A DNA stretch of 64,000 bases from Brucella cytisi (lineage in GTDB: Bacteria; Pseudomonadota; Alphaproteobacteria; Rhizobiales; Rhizobiaceae), in contig JAAVLQ010000001.1 in assembly GCA_012103075.1 (NCBI GenBank), positions 558,001 through 622,000 on the forward strand, written 5' to 3'. The translations under genes were made by a program, and so were the position numbers. How positions within the stretch are numbered: the stretch's first letter is position 1; every line of letters begins with the position of its first letter. The notes beneath the pieces are model-generated. The model saw only the letters and a program-made list of their open reading frames with translations, made no database searches and was not told the DNA's origin. Of the stretch, positions 63,076 to 64,000 are shown one piece after another.

Positions 63076-64000
63076 ATGTCGAATGCGAGCTCAATTCTTC
63101 CTGATGATCCAGCCTTTCTGAAGGCGATGATCACCGCCTTGCAGGCGGAGAATGCGAAGATGTCGGCGGCGTTGAAAGCGCATGACCACCTGATCCAAGG
63201 TTTGAGGCTGCGCATTGCCCGGCTGAAGAAACAGGTCTTCGGCAAGTCTTCTGAAAAGATCGAGCGAGAAATTGCGCAACTGGAACTGGCGCTTGAGGAT
63301 CTGTTGATTGCCAGTGCCGAACACGAGACCGCGCCCGTCGAAGAGCTTGAAAACGATACGGCTTGTGGCCCGGAGGAGACTTCACAGTCCCGGCCACTGC
63401 GTCGACGCCCGCGTGTGTCGGAAAATGCCGTTCGCGAACGCCGGGAACTGGATCCCGGTCATTGTTGTCCTGCCTGCGGCGGACAATTGCGCCTTGTCGG
63501 AGAGGATGTCAGCGAAATCCTCGATATGATCGCAGCGACGATGAAGGTCATCGAGATCGCCCGACCAAAGAAGTCGTGCCGTTGTTGCGAGAAGATGGTG
63601 CAGGTTCCTGCGCCCAGCCGCCCGATATCGGGCAGCATGGCTGGTGCCGGGCTTCTGGCCTATATCCCGGTCTCGAAGTTCGACGATCACCTGCCGCTCT
63701 ATCGCCTCAACGAGATATTCGCGCGGATGGGTGCCGATATACCAGACAGCACACTGGTGGACTGGTGCGGTCGTGCCATGCAGGTGCTCCGTCCGCTGAT
63801 CGAGCGTATTGAGAAGGAGATCATGAAGAGCGATGTCCTCCACGCTGACGATACGCCGATCCGGGTGCTGGATAGGTCGCTGCGCGACAAGGGACTGGGC
63901 AAAGGTGTGAAGAAGGGCAGGATCTGGACATATGTCCGCGATCAGCGTCCATGGGCAGGCGGCGCACCGCCGGGTGCGGTTTATTACTTCGCTCCCGACT
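63076..64000 (+). CDS. tnpC: IS66 family transposase TnpC, 3'-partial
   Basis: The DDE transposase of the element, running off the window after 308 residues with an unbroken frame. The N-terminal coiled coil (LQAENAKMSAALKAHDHLIQ, RLRIARLKKQVFGKSSEKIE) is followed by the zinc-binding region with CCPACGG and CRCC. The catalytic domain begins with DDHLPLYRLNEIFARMG, DSTLVDWCGRAM and VLHADDTPIRVLD, the last containing the first catalytic Asp. The start at 63076 (MSNASSILPDDPAFLKAM) is preferred; an in-frame ATG at 63061 exists. Confidence 0.93.
   Translation, partial: MSNASSILPDDPAFLKAMITALQAENAKMSAALKAHDHLIQGLRLRIARLKKQVFGKSSEKIEREIAQLELALEDLLIASAEHETAPVEELENDTACGPEETSQSRPLRRRPRVSENAVRERRELDPGHCCPACGGQLRLVGEDVSEILDMIAATMKVIEIARPKKSCRCCEKMVQVPAPSRPISGSMAGAGLLAYIPVSKFDDHLPLYRLNEIFARMGADIPDSTLVDWCGRAMQVLRPLIERIEKEIMKSDVLHADDTPIRVLDRSLRDKGLGKGVKKGRIWTYVRDQRPWAGGAPPGAVYYFAPD

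Overview
The window comes from the chromosome of an alphaproteobacterium of the Brucellaceae (Brucella/Ochrobactrum). Supporting content is the rhizobial-type cytochrome oxidase assembly order (ctaB, coxF, ctaG, coxC, DUF983, surf1), a CcrM methyltransferase with CtrA-like boxes upstream, a TraA-type relaxase, and a dispersed family of short extragenic palindromes. Roughly half of the genes are broken by single- or double-base indels, about 70 in 64 kb, spread evenly over housekeeping and accessory genes. Two contexts explain most of those I could inspect: shortened homopolymer runs, and positions where a CCWGG pentamer is expected. Only four intact CCWGG sites are visible in the whole window. 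I therefore treat most frameshifts as consensus errors and annotate each gene over its full, repaired span.

Layout. 1-4009: haem O synthesis and cytochrome oxidase assembly on the + strand. 4169-6668: ispH, thrB, rnhA. 6861-8284 (minus): a peroxiredoxin and a DsbD N-domain protein. 8465-9069: yqgE. 9141-15489 (minus): thrC, an M16 peptidase, a GNAT acetyltransferase and a PAS-GGDEF-EAL protein. 15686-18475: a lipoprotein, a CSS-motif EAL protein and a 61-residue protein. 18503-24388: a HAD hydrolase, a ClC channel, ccrM, a second HAD hydrolase and mutY. 24534-27531: a surface-polysaccharide insert (GT25, O-antigen ligase-like protein, nucleotide-sugar epimerase) between mutY and the DUF721-dsbA-smc run. 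A CDF cation transporter follows smc.

33357-38004 is a mobile-element remnant: a traA relaxase-helicase, a divergent 55-residue ribbon-helix-helix gene, and a conserved companion gene with a clear promoter and overlapping inverted repeat. 38100-49074 returns to core metabolism: a VOC protein, pyruvate phosphate dikinase, a polysaccharide deacetylase-like protein, two multihaem cytochromes c, a metallo-beta-lactamase fold protein, bioY, and the ureide genes allA and uraH. 49143-49960 is an isolated phage-type DUF2793 gene whose ribosome binding site lies in a perfect hairpin.

50300-61806 is devoted to surface polysaccharide. It holds a FlaA1/CapD-type nucleotide-sugar dehydratase, a WecA-like initiating transferase and a tRNA-Gln, followed by an AT-rich island. 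The island carries an ABC exporter (Wzm/Wzt), a two-part glycosyltransferase, an epimerase and a roughly 960-residue protein that appears to join a methyltransferase, a GT4-like and a GT2 glycosyltransferase. Together these would start a glycan on undecaprenyl phosphate, extend and possibly cap it in the cytoplasm, and export it through Wzm/Wzt. The window ends inside an IS66-family element (tnpA, tnpB, partial tnpC) with a nested palindrome before tnpA and a decayed coding fragment beside it.
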